Shown here one piece after another: positions 26,036 to 33,504 of a stretch of DNA of 33,591 nt. Position numbers and translations under genes: made by a program. How positions within the stretch are numbered: the first letter of the stretch is position 1; every line of letters starts with the position of its first letter. The stretch comes from an uncultured Ruegeria sp. (GTDB lineage Bacteria; Pseudomonadota; Alphaproteobacteria; Rhodobacterales; Rhodobacteraceae), in NCBI RefSeq assembly GCF_947504215.1, contig NZ_CANNGO010000021.1, positions 1 through 33,591 on the forward strand. Reading direction: 5' to 3'. The notes beneath the pieces are model-generated. The model ran no database searches. It was not told the DNA's origin and saw only the letters and a list, made by a program, of their open reading frames with translations.

Positions 26036-26803
26036 GTGAGCAACCAATCTGACAGTCAAAGAAACCTTGAAACCCTAATTTTGGCGCTGAAGAAGTTGAC
26101 GCCGATCCAGATTGAAGTTTTGAGGAGCATCGTCGGAAAATTCGCAGAAGGACAGGAACACGAACACCTGCTTACAGATTTTCTGGACTCTAGCGCGTTC
26201 GAGTACTTTTCCACGCGCCTCGCAGCTCACCATGCATCGAGTGCTGTCCCGCTAAAGAAGGAGAATTTCGAACACATCCTAGAACAATCTTTTCTCCGAA
26301 CCGGGCATCACGCCAAAAGAACAGAGGACATGACACACCGCGGCGCAGATCTAGAAGTCGACGGTCATTTTCACTCTCTAAAAACCGAGGCGGCCAAGGG
26401 GCTTAACACAAAGTCCATCACGATTTCAAAACTGATGGAAGCTCGCTGGATCCGGGACCTTGAGAGTCGTGCAGACGCACCAGATCAAGTGCGCCAACGC
26501 GTGCTCTCGCATTTGAAAGAGTACGAGCGAATCTTCATTCTTCGAAGCTACGGCGATGAGCAGAAAGTGCGATATGATCTACGGGAGATCCCTAAAGACG
26601 TTCTGGCTATGGTTGAGCATCTCACAGTAGACGACTTCAAAGAACTTTCAGCAGCGGGCGGAACTGGCGCCAATGTAATGTTGAACGGACGCAAAGCTTT
26701 CCGGATTGTCTTGGATGGTAGTGTTGAGAAAGTGACCATTTCGGGTCTTGATGTAGAATTGTGCCCACTTCATGCATGGTGGGAACTCAACAGACCTGGC
26801 TAG
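26036..26803 (+). CDS. Probable type II restriction endonuclease
   Basis: The 255-residue protein lies tail-to-tail with a DNA cytosine methyltransferase, the main basis for the call. A possible PD-(D/E)XK core is HRGADLEVDGHFHSLKTEAA (near residues 101-120), with an acidic DLE run and a lysine at hSLKTE, followed by a charged helical region. The starts TTG 26024, GTG 26027 and GTG 26036 are all open; I choose 26036 because GGTGAG lies before it. The recognition sequence cannot be read. Its stop codon shares the tetranucleotide CTAG with the stop of the methyltransferase gene on the other strand. Confidence 0.7.
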   Translation: MSNQSDSQRNLETLILALKKLTPIQIEVLRSIVGKFAEGQEHEHLLTDFLDSSAFEYFSTRLAAHHASSAVPLKKENFEHILEQSFLRTGHHAKRTEDMTHRGADLEVDGHFHSLKTEAAKGLNTKSITISKLMEARWIRDLESRADAPDQVRQRVLSHLKEYERIFILRSYGDEQKVRYDLREIPKDVLAMVEHLTVDDFKELSAAGGTGANVMLNGRKAFRIVLDGSVEKVTISGLDVELCPLHAWWELNRPG

Positions 26804-27894
26804 ATCGCCATTCTCAGTTGATTAGGCATAGCACCCCGACCGTTGGCATCTTCATAAATTGATTTCGCGATCTTTGAAGCAATCATCGGAGGCACTGCGT
26901 CGCCAATCTGCCGGTATTTGAAGGATAGTGAACCTTCGAAGTAATAGTTGGGTGGAAAGCCTTGAAGGAGAGCCATTTCTCGGACCGACAACAGTCGGTC
27001 CTGTTCAGGGTGGCTGTAGCGGCCATTGCCAGGATGGCTGCACTCGCGTGTGATGGTTGGAGCGGGCTTGTCCCACGCAAGTCGACCGTACACGTCAGGG
27101 AATGAGCCTGGTTTTTCAACTTTCATACTTGGAATACGCAAATGTGCTTGATCTTCCGTCAAATCAATCCAGCTTCCGCCGTCCTTCGGAATTGCCTGCA
27201 TCCGTTCGAGCGAGCGACCACTGATACGAGGGCAAACGTGCATTGGGTCTTCCGGGTGGGTTTCGCCAGCAGCAAGCTCAGGAAGATGCCCAATCGTGTC
27301 CCGCACAGAACGCAAGCTGGATTCAGGTATTTGCAGATGAAAGTTGCCATCCAGCTTTGCCACGATGAGCGACCTAATACGACTTTGGGGCAGGCCAAAT
27401 TTTTTAAGGTCGTGTATCTCGGCGAAGACGTCATATCCCAGATCCGAAAGATCTCGGTGTAATGCATAGAAGTGGTGCTTGTGACGGCCTCGCAATAGTT
27501 CTTTGACATTCTCTATTACAATATATCGTGGGCGCCACGCCGCCGCAAAAACAGCCGCTCTCTCTACCAATTTATTCCGACCATCGTCGTGAATGTGATT
27601 GCGGCTTTGTTTCTGACTAAATCCAGTGCAAGGAGCACAAGAAATGAGTACGTCTACGTCGCTCGGGCCAAATCCGAAGTGAGCCGCTACATCATCAGGC
27701 CCGGTATCGGCTAGATCGGCTGACATCGGTCGAAGACCCAAGTTTCGTTCGTATGTGTCGTTGCAAAATGTAGCTCCGATCCCGTGGCTAGGCTTTGCAA
27801 CTTCAAGATCAACGGCACCGATTGTTCTATAGCCTTGGCTAACAAAACCGGAGGACATTCCGCCGCCGCAGGAAAAAAGATCGACTATATTCAC
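26800..27894 (-). CDS. DNA (cytosine-5-)-methyltransferase
   Basis: The 364-residue protein has the ordered motifs of C5 methyltransferases: motif I DLFSCGGGMSSGF (residues 5-17), motif IV SCAPCTGFS with catalytic Cys89, motif VI ENV (128-130), motif VIII QSRIR (170-174), and the C-terminal ALLQGFPPNYYF and QIGDAVPP (motifs IX and X). It transfers a methyl group from S-adenosylmethionine to cytosine in a target site and should protect the host from the neighbouring endonuclease. The start is GTG at 27894 because GGAGG lies six bases before it; a longer frame to 27945 has no such signal. Confidence 0.93.
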   Translation of the reverse strand: MNIVDLFSCGGGMSSGFVSQGYRTIGAVDLEVAKPSHGIGATFCNDTYERNLGLRPMSADLADTGPDDVAAHFGFGPSDVDVLISCAPCTGFSQKQSRNHIHDDGRNKLVERAAVFAAAWRPRYIVIENVKELLRGRHKHHFYALHRDLSDLGYDVFAEIHDLKKFGLPQSRIRSLIVAKLDGNFHLQIPESSLRSVRDTIGHLPELAAGETHPEDPMHVCPRISGRSLERMQAIPKDGGSWIDLTEDQAHLRIPSMKVEKPGSFPDVYGRLAWDKPAPTITRECSHPGNGRYSHPEQDRLLSVREMALLQGFPPNYYFEGSLSFKYRQIGDAVPPMIASKIAKSIYEDANGRGAMPNQLRMAI

Positions 27895-28016
27895 AAATCC
27901 TCCGAGAATTCCACATCTTGCGCTGCATACGCTACTGTGACACAAGATAACACGGGTTAGCTGGCACTGGAACGCCTGATTTTAATACAATATCAATTGA
28001 TGGATGCCGTATATTG

Positions 28017-28601
28017 ATGTCCTACGATGCGCGGATTGCTGCCTTCAGAGCAGACATCGGATCGCTAAACAATGCATCAATGCTCGACCGTTGGTACTAC
28101 TCAGGTGACTGTGCTGGCTTGCAACATCAAGCCGAAGCTCAACTTCGACGAGAAGTTTCAGATCAGTTTTCCGTTTCAATACGAGACATTCTGATAGTGG
28201 GTTCAGCGCGACTGGGTTTCACCATTGTTCAAAAACCGCAGCGACCTACGTTTTCCCACTTCGGAAACTCCGACATTGATGTGGCAATCATTTCCAAAAC
28301 TCTCTTCAACAAATATTGGCAGCTCGCTTTGAGCCATTGGGAAGACCACAGCGATTGGAGAAAGGCCGAGCAGTTTCGCCTCTATTTATTCCGTGGCTGG
28401 CTTAGACCTGACATGCTGCCAACAGGGTCAGGTTTTGCTGCTTCGGACGAATGGTTCGACTTTTTTCGCGGGCTACAGGCATCTGGACTGTATGGGGGAT
28501 ATAAGATCAACGCAGGTATCTACTATGATGAAACGTTTCTCGAGAGATACATTCACTCGTCTTTAGACAAATGCCGGCGTTTTATTGAGGATAAGATATG
28601 A
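28017..28601 (+). CDS. Pol-beta-superfamily nucleotidyltransferase-like protein
   Basis: The 194-residue protein has the nucleotidyltransferase core: ILIVGSARLGF (Gly-Ser near residues 62-63) followed by HFGNSDIDVAIIS, with the metal-binding Asp-x-Asp at about 86 and 88. A third acidic residue is not certain by eye. The rest (WLRPDMLPTGSGFAASDEWFDFF) is unassigned. ATG 28017 is chosen over a TTG at 28014. Its stop overlaps the start of the next gene (ATGAG), so it is coupled to a DUF262 protein. Nucleotidyltransferases act in antitoxin/toxin and signalling systems; the role here is unknown. Confidence 0.78.
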   Translation: MSYDARIAAFRADIGSLNNASMLDRWYYSGDCAGLQHQAEAQLRREVSDQFSVSIRDILIVGSARLGFTIVQKPQRPTFSHFGNSDIDVAIISKTLFNKYWQLALSHWEDHSDWRKAEQFRLYLFRGWLRPDMLPTGSGFAASDEWFDFFRGLQASGLYGGYKINAGIYYDETFLERYIHSSLDKCRRFIEDKI

Positions 28602-29605
28602 GAACAGCACCAGAAAGTAGAAAAATCTCAGCGGTACTAAAGGCGCTCCGCGAAGGTAGCCTTCAACCTTCGCCAGATTTTCAAAGACGAGCAGTTTGGA
28701 CCAACAAGGATAAAATCGCATTTATCGAAACAATACTCCTCGGCTACCCATTTCCAGAGATCTACGTTGCATCCGGTGACGTCGATACCCAGACCGGAGA
28801 CGCGACCGAGCTCTTGGTAGACGGCCAGCAAAGGCTTAGGACGATAGATGAGTACTTCAGAGGGGTTAAACCGTTTGCTCGGACGCAGTCGATTACCAGA
28901 TATAGGCAGCTTGAAGACGATCAGAAGAGAGATTTCCTGAACTACGACGTTTCAGTGCGTAACCTTGGAATTATTGGCCTCGACGAAGTGCGGGAAGTAT
29001 TTCAACGTATGAATGCAACTTCATATGACCTCAATGACATGGAGCGTTTCAATGCCGCGTACATTGGGGAATTCAAACAATTCTGCGAACGGATTACACT
29101 TGATGACTTCTTGGCTGAACACAAAATTTTCAGCGCCGCTGACATAAGACGAATGAAAGATGTATCGTTCATTGCCTCTCTAGCAACGACGATGCTCTCA
29201 GACTATTTCCATCGCGACGACGAAGTCGAAGACTACCTCGAGCGCTTTGACGAAGAATTTGCTGAGGCACCAGCTCTCGAAGCTCGATTTTCTTCTGCGT
29301 TTTCCAGCATTGCTCAAATGGGCTTCGACAGAGATAGCCGCGCGTGGAGAAAAGCAGATTTCTACACACTGTTTATTGAAGTCGACCGCATAATAAATCG
29401 AGAACAACAAACCCTTGACGAACAGGCAGTTGGCAGCCGTCTCGCCGCATTTTTTCAATCAGTCAATGCCTTGCGTGGAAGCGAAGACGCACACACAGGC
29501 GCTGCTGGCGAATACCTGAATGCAACGCTTCAGTCTACAAACGACAGACTCGTGCGAGCAACCAGGGGACGTATTCTGAGAGAAATAATTCTTACGCAAA
29601 ACTAG
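28598..29605 (+). CDS. DUF262-domain protein
   Basis: The 335-residue protein starts with a DUF262 (ParB/Srx-like) domain: [14 protein letters not shown] (residues 21-34), [16 protein letters not shown] (42-57) and [16 protein letters not shown] with the diagnostic DGQQR at 75-79. DUF262 is found in the nucleotide-driven restriction proteins GmrS/GmrD, BrxU and SspE, where DGQQR is needed for nucleotide hydrolysis. The C-terminal part is helical, and no HNH (DUF1524) nuclease motif is visible, so a nuclease must come from elsewhere or be absent. It overlaps the nucleotidyltransferase-like gene by 4 bp and ends 3 bp from the right attachment repeat, so it is the last gene of the element. Confidence 0.88.
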   Translation: MRTAPESRKISAVLKALREGSLQPSPDFQRRAVWTNKDKIAFIETILLGYPFPEIYVASGDVDTQTGDATELLVDGQQRLRTIDEYFRGVKPFARTQSITRYRQLEDDQKRDFLNYDVSVRNLGIIGLDEVREVFQRMNATSYDLNDMERFNAAYIGEFKQFCERITLDDFLAEHKIFSAADIRRMKDVSFIASLATTMLSDYFHRDDEVEDYLERFDEEFAEAPALEARFSSAFSSIAQMGFDRDSRAWRKADFYTLFIEVDRIINREQQTLDEQAVGSRLAAFFQSVNALRGSEDAHTGAAGEYLNATLQSTNDRLVRATRGRILREIILTQN

Positions 29606-29608
29606 CGC

Positions 29609-29664
29609 TGGTACCCGCGGCCGGACTCGAACCGGCACGGCCTTCCGGCCCAGAGATTTTAAGT
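29609..29664. repeat. Right attachment site: 56-bp repeat inside tRNA-Leu
   Basis: Identical to 14171-14226. Integration left the intact tRNA here, with its 3' half supplied by the element, and moved the original 3' fragment to the left end. Flanking bases differ at both edges, so the repeat is exactly 56 bp. Confidence 0.95.
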
Positions 29665-29694
29665 CTCTTGTGTCTACCATTCCACCACGCGGGC
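29609..29694 (-). tRNA. tRNA-Leu (anticodon UAA)
   Basis: The reverse strand reads GCCCGCGTGGTGGAATGG at the 5' end, has the anticodon stem-loop GAGA-CTTAAAA-TCTC (anticodon TAA), a leucine-type long variable arm (GGGCCGGAAGGCC), a GTTCGAGTC T loop and an encoded CCA. Its 86-nt length fits leucine tRNAs. The acceptor stem CCCGCG/CGCGGG pairs fully, plus a G-U at the first pair. It serves as the integration target of the 15.4-kb element. Confidence 0.96.
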
Positions 29695-30249
29695 AAGCGT
29701 GTCGGGCCTATTTCGGGCCTGAAAATCTCCATACGGCCACAAGGCCATGAATACAATGCGCTTTACGGGCGGAAGCGAAGGATTTTAAGTCTGATATGTC
29801 GGCCAAACCATCACACCCATATGATGCGTCGGCTCCGCGTCGCTCCCTAACCAGTCACTACAGGCAAAAATCCATCAGAAAATTCAGTTTACTGAAGTAT
29901 TTAGGGCACAATGGCCCCGGAAGGATTGGACTTCGCGCAACAAGTCTTGGTTCAACCTGACGCTCTTTCCAAACAGACTTCAGATTTGAAGTAGAAGTAG
30001 CCTGACCGTTAACAAATTGCCCTCCGCTCACCGAAAAGACCAGCCAACGAAGAACTGGCGACGCAGGCTGTGCGAAGCGCCCGAACCTAAACTAGTGGGC
30101 GCAACGCGGAGCGGGTCAGCTGGGTTAACTGAGGTGGTGAAATCGTCAAAACGTGATCCGATTCACTGTTTGATCTGACCCATGTCAAAGCCGGGTTCGC
30201 TGTACTTGCGTAACATCGTGATCGGGTTCAATCAAAGGAAAGACCGGTT
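29695..30249. other. Intergenic stretch right of the tRNA
   Basis: No supported gene is present. It holds the 12-base string GATTTTAAGTCT (29781-29792), identical to the anticodon-loop region of the tRNA (29655-29666), within a sequence that no longer folds as a tRNA. The tRNA promoter must lie in its first 100 bp. Confidence 0.45.
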
Positions 30250-30438
30250 ATGTTTCGTCTTGCCGCTGTGCTATATTCACTGATCGCAACTGCAATGGCC
30301 GGATCGGCCGTTGTCGCTGTATTGTCAGCTGGGCTGGTAACCGTCAGCGCGATCGTATCTGCAGCTGCCGCAGGTGCTGTACTTGCCGCGCCAGCGTCGT
30401 GGCTGGTTGCGCGGAAATTGTATCAGAATAGGGGATAA
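30250..30438 (+). CDS. Small two-helix membrane protein
   Basis: The 62-residue protein has two hydrophobic helices (about residues 5-27 and 31-53) rich in alanine, valine and glycine, and a short basic tail (ARKLYQNRG). AAAGGAAAG precedes the ATG. Similar short proteins are widespread in Rhodobacterales and I believe they are sometimes mislabelled as CTP synthetase; nothing here resembles that 540-residue enzyme. The function is unknown. Confidence 0.75.
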   Translation: MFRLAAVLYSLIATAMAGSAVVAVLSAGLVTVSAIVSAAAAGAVLAAPASWLVARKLYQNRG

Positions 30439-31197
30439 TCAGGCATTCAGAAACGTGCGGACCGCTGCCTCGAATTCGCGGGGTTTTTCGGCGTGCAGCC
30501 AGTGACCGGCCCCCGGAATCTTGGCAAATCGCGCGCCAGGAAACAGAAAACGCACCGTATCGCGATGCTCGGGCAAAACGTAGTCTGACGCGCCTCCAGA
30601 CAGAAAAAGGGCAGGGCCATCCCAGGCTGCCTCAAGCTTTGGGAACCCCATGATGTTTGGCATTTCGCTTGCCAGGATATCCAGGTTCAGAAGCCAGCGT
30701 TTTCCAGCAATATCCAGGGATTGGGTGAAGAAGCTCTGTAGTGCTTTTTCTACGCCCAGATCTGCAAGCTGGTACTCGGCGTCCGATCTGCGGCTGACCT
30801 GCGAGAAATCTACGGCTCGCATTGCCTCGATGAATTGAATCTGGCTGTGGCTGTAAGCGACCGGTGCGATATCGGCGACCACAAGTTTGCGAACAATCGG
30901 TCCGTGTTGCAGTGCCAGCGTCATTGCGGCCTTACCACCCATGGAATGCCCAAGGACATCCGCCGATCCTCCGATTTGGTCGATCACCTCGGCAATATCG
31001 TCCGCCAAATGGGGATAGTCATGCTGGGGGTTCCACATGCTGTTTGCGTGGTTGCGCATATCCACGGCCACAACTTGACGTTCATCCGACAGCCTGCGGG
31101 CAATCACGCCCCAATTTCGGGCCGATCCATACAGACCATGGGCGATTACAAGGGGCGGGAGCGAGGTAGGTTCGCCATGTACGATCGTGTTCAGCAT
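30439..31197 (-). CDS. Alpha/beta-hydrolase, YbfF-like esterase
   Basis: The product (252 residues from the chosen ATG) has the alpha/beta-hydrolase fold. VIAHGLYGSARNW is the oxyanion-hole region, VLGHSMGGKAAM is the nucleophile elbow with serine, ASDYVLPEH is the acid region, and IPGAGHWLHAEKP carries the catalytic histidine. It probably hydrolyses small ester or thioester substrates in the cytoplasm, as YbfF does, but the natural substrate is not known. The start at 31197 (MLNTIVHG) is typical of the family; a frame extension to 31239 adds 14 unconserved residues. Neither start has a clear ribosome binding site. Confidence 0.92.
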   Translation of the reverse strand: MLNTIVHGEPTSLPPLVIAHGLYGSARNWGVIARRLSDERQVVAVDMRNHANSMWNPQHDYPHLADDIAEVIDQIGGSADVLGHSMGGKAAMTLALQHGPIVRKLVVADIAPVAYSHSQIQFIEAMRAVDFSQVSRRSDAEYQLADLGVEKALQSFFTQSLDIAGKRWLLNLDILASEMPNIMGFPKLEAAWDGPALFLSGGASDYVLPEHRDTVRFLFPGARFAKIPGAGHWLHAEKPREFEAAVRTFLNA

Positions 31198-31287
31198 ATG
31201 CGGGTGATACAAGCCGCCAGTTGAAACGGCCAGCCCCATTGTAGCTTGCGGCGGCCGAGGCTAGATTGCCGCGTCAGGAGGCCACCT

Positions 31288-31662
31288 ATGTCGCAAGACC
31301 CAGATATTCAAACCCGGATCGCGCAGACAATCGTGCTGCTGAAAACCAAGCTGGGCGTGCGTGGCAAGAGTCTGGCGGCGTCGGTTCGGCAGGCGAAGCC
31401 TCGCTTGCCGCGGCGGGTTTACAAACAGGCAATGGTGCTGGCACAGGCCGAGCAAATGGCTCAACATCCCAAATTGAGGCTGGTTCTGGATACTCCGAAG
31501 CTTGTGCAGGCGTCCGAGGATGTGCAGGCGCATCTCGGATCAATCAACCTGGCCGATCGCAGACTGGGATGGTTCCTGGGTCTGCTTGGCAGCCTGGCCT
31601 TCAACATGTTGGCATTGTTCGTGCTTGTTTTGGCGTTTCTTTGGTGGCGCGACTTGATCTGA
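31288..31662 (+). CDS. Small one-TM protein of unknown function
   Basis: The 124-residue protein starts at 31288, after CAGGAGG at a suitable distance. Residues 1-95 are soluble, basic and helical (RGKSLAASVRQAKPRLPRRV). Residues about 96-119 form one membrane helix (LGWFLGLLGSLAFNMLALFV), and a short tail ends WWRDLI. It would be tail-anchored in the inner membrane. I do not recognise the family. It lies before a TetR regulator and diverges from the esterase. Confidence 0.75.
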   Translation: MSQDPDIQTRIAQTIVLLKTKLGVRGKSLAASVRQAKPRLPRRVYKQAMVLAQAEQMAQHPKLRLVLDTPKLVQASEDVQAHLGSINLADRRLGWFLGLLGSLAFNMLALFVLVLAFLWWRDLI

Positions 31663-31718
31663 TCGGGTGTTCTGTCCTATGCGCTGAAGAATGAACGCGG
31701 TTCAAGGTTGAGGGCGCA

Positions 31719-32309
31719 ATGTCAACGAAATCCCAAATTCGACGTGAGCAGTTACGGGACAAACTGGTCGAAGCTGCCGAGAGTCGTATTGGTCGAGACG
31801 GCCTCAGCGATCTTAGGGCGCGGGATTTGGCCAAAGATGCAGGATGTGCGCTGGGTGCGATTTACAATGTGTTTGACGATCTGAACGCTATCGTCATGGC
31901 CGTGAACGGACGCACGTTTCGGCGGCTTGGACAGGCCGTCGGTACTTCATTTGACGGCAGCGAACCCCCGGTACAGCGCTTGATTGTCATGAGCACTGCT
32001 TATCTGCGTTTTGCGGGCGGAAACACGAATTTGTGGCGCGCGCTTTTCGATCTGAAGATGGCTGACGATGAGGCCGTGCCTGATTGGTATCGCGATGCGT
32101 TGAAAGGCTTGTTTTCTTACATAGCCGAGCCCGTCGGCCAATTGTTTCCTGATCTTGACAGGGTTGAAATGGACTTGATGACACGCGCCTTGTTCTCTTC
32201 GGTGCATGGGATTGTCACCCTTGGCCTTGAAAACCGGATATCCGGCGTACCGCCCGAGCAAATCAAAAAGATGATTACCCAGGTTCTTTCACGAATTGGA
32301 AACAGTTAG
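31719..32309 (+). CDS. TetR-family transcriptional regulator
   Basis: The 196-residue protein has the N-terminal TetR helix-turn-helix (about 10-60): LVEAAESRIGRDGLSDLRAR followed by DLAKDAGCALGAIYNVFDD, the last part being the recognition helix and conserved aromatic. The C-terminal ligand-binding half (NLWRALFDLKMADDEAVPDWY) is of a type common in alphaproteobacteria; the ligand is unknown. Immediately downstream, before pspA, lie three GAACA-nn-GTTC-like sites, which suggests that it represses the envelope-stress gene pair that follows. Confidence 0.92.
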   Translation: MSTKSQIRREQLRDKLVEAAESRIGRDGLSDLRARDLAKDAGCALGAIYNVFDDLNAIVMAVNGRTFRRLGQAVGTSFDGSEPPVQRLIVMSTAYLRFAGGNTNLWRALFDLKMADDEAVPDWYRDALKGLFSYIAEPVGQLFPDLDRVEMDLMTRALFSSVHGIVTLGLENRISGVPPEQIKKMITQVLSRIGNS

Positions 32310-32314
32310 TTTCC

Positions 32315-32384
32315 TGAACACTGTTCAAAAATATCTTGAACAGTGTTCATCGTGTTGTTATGTCACACTTTGTGAACATCGTTC
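32315..32384. promoter_or_regulatory. Three operator-like palindromes before pspA
   Basis: GAACACTGTTC (32316-32326), GAACAGTGTTC (32338-32348) and GAACATCGTTC (32374-32384) are variants of one palindrome. The first two lie in exact inverted orientation with 14-bp arms (TGAACACTGTTCAA and its complement) and a 7-bp spacer. The third overlaps a CATAAT -10-like box at 32384-32389. The layout fits binding by the adjacent TetR protein. Confidence 0.7.
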
Positions 32385-32400
32385 ATAATTGGAGAAGCAC

Positions 32401-33084
32401 ATGTTTGGCACTTTGAAGACTTTGATAAATGGAGCAAATGCCCGGGCTGAAGATCATCTGCGCGACACCTATTCAATAGAGCTGATTGACCAGAAAATTC
32501 GCGAAGCAGAGCAGAACCTGAAGGCGGCTAAGCTTACCTTGGCGAGCTTGATCCAGAAGCAGCGCAATGAAAATCGTCAAATCGAAGGGCTGAAAAGCCG
32601 CGTTGAAGATCTGATGACCAGGGCCCGTCAGGCGCTGGCGGATGAGCATCAGGATTTGGTTGAGAGCGCTGCGCAAGCTGTTGCTGATCTGGAAAACGAA
32701 ACGACTCTGCGCATGCAGACCGTGGATCGGCTTGAAACGCGTATCCTGCAATTGCGGCATTCCGTGCAGGCCGCAAGTCGCCGCATTCTGGACCTTAAGC
32801 AAGGCGCGATTTCCGCCCGCGCGGTTAAGCGAGAACAGGGCTTGCAAAAACGGTTGAACCGGCATCTTGGTGGAGACAGCCCGATTGACGAGGCTCAATC
32901 CTTGATCGAACGCGTGATGGATCAGGACGATCCGTTCGAGCAATCGGAAATTCTGCGGGAAATCGATACAGGTATGGATCACACCAACCTTGCTGCCCGT
33001 ATGGAAGAGGCCGGATATGGCCCAAAAACCCGCGCGACGGCAGCTGATGTTCTTAGTCGCCTGAAGGCGCAATCCGACACCTGA
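32401..33084 (+). CDS. pspA: PspA/IM30-family envelope-stress protein
   Basis: The 227-residue protein is almost entirely helical and coiled-coil, as expected for PspA: MFGTLKTLINGANARAEDHL at the membrane-binding N-terminus, then ALADEHQDLVESAAQAVADL and further heptad-like repeats to about residue 150, and a C-terminal part (LIERVMDQDDPFEQSEILRE). Such proteins polymerize on the inner membrane and protect it under stress. GGAGA precedes the ATG. It begins an operon with the YiaAB-like gene and is probably controlled by the TetR protein upstream rather than by a PspF/sigma-54 system, since no -24/-12 promoter is visible. Confidence 0.9.
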   Translation: MFGTLKTLINGANARAEDHLRDTYSIELIDQKIREAEQNLKAAKLTLASLIQKQRNENRQIEGLKSRVEDLMTRARQALADEHQDLVESAAQAVADLENETTLRMQTVDRLETRILQLRHSVQAASRRILDLKQGAISARAVKREQGLQKRLNRHLGGDSPIDEAQSLIERVMDQDDPFEQSEILREIDTGMDHTNLAARMEEAGYGPKTRATAADVLSRLKAQSDT

Positions 33085-33126
33085 ACTTCATCCGATCCAG
33101 ACCAACTTTGAAATAGGAGACCTCCA

Positions 33127-33411
33127 ATGAACAATCGCAATGAAAACGGCCTGATCCTGATGCTGAACGGAGCCGGAGTGGCCGTCGCCTACGCTCTGTT
33201 GGGTATTTCGCTTTATCTGTCCACCGATGTGCCATTGGCGACCAAAGGGTACTGGGGCATGGGCATCGTTCTTCTGACACTGAGCTTGATCAACGTGGTC
33301 AAATACCGCTTTGACGCACGTTCGGCTGAAGATCGGATCAACCGGATTGAAGAGGCCCGCAATGAAAAACTGTTGGAAGATGTCCTGAAAGAACCAGCAT
33401 CGGACGCCTGA
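33127..33411 (+). CDS. YiaAB-like two-helix inner-membrane protein
   Basis: The 94-residue protein has two membrane helices (about 9-31 and 39-60) separated by STDVPLATKGYWGMG, close to the pattern of the YiaAB two-helix domain, where a conserved K-G-Y/F follows the first helix. A charged tail (ARSAEDRINRIEEARNEKLL) lies in the cytoplasm. ATAGGAGA precedes the ATG and it follows pspA by 42 bp, so the two share a transcript. A partner role at the membrane for PspA is likely but inferred. Confidence 0.85.
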   Translation: MNNRNENGLILMLNGAGVAVAYALLGISLYLSTDVPLATKGYWGMGIVLLTLSLINVVKYRFDARSAEDRINRIEEARNEKLLEDVLKEPASDA

Positions 33412-33458
33412 TCCCAACCGCGCCGTTTCCGTCGGGGTCTGGCGCTTCACCCAACACA

Positions 33459-33485
33459 AAAACGGCGCCGAACGGGCGCCGTTTT
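33459..33485 (+). terminator. Rho-independent terminator after the pspA operon
   Basis: AAAACGGCGCC (33459-33469) and GGCGCCGTTTT (33475-33485) form a perfect 11-bp stem with a 5-base loop, followed by CTTTGTTTTG. The A/T flanks allow it to work from both sides, so it probably serves glyA as well. Confidence 0.9.
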
Positions 33486-33504
33486 CTTTGTTTTGCAGCC
33501 CCGA

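Noticed and set aside
30250..30438. CTP synthetase
   Set aside because: A label sometimes attached to such short proteins; 62 hydrophobic residues cannot be this enzyme and no catalytic motif is present.
32315..32349. Perfect 14-bp hairpin after the TetR gene as a terminator
   Set aside because: No T-tract follows, each arm is itself an 11-bp near-palindrome, and a third copy lies downstream; an operator array explains it better.
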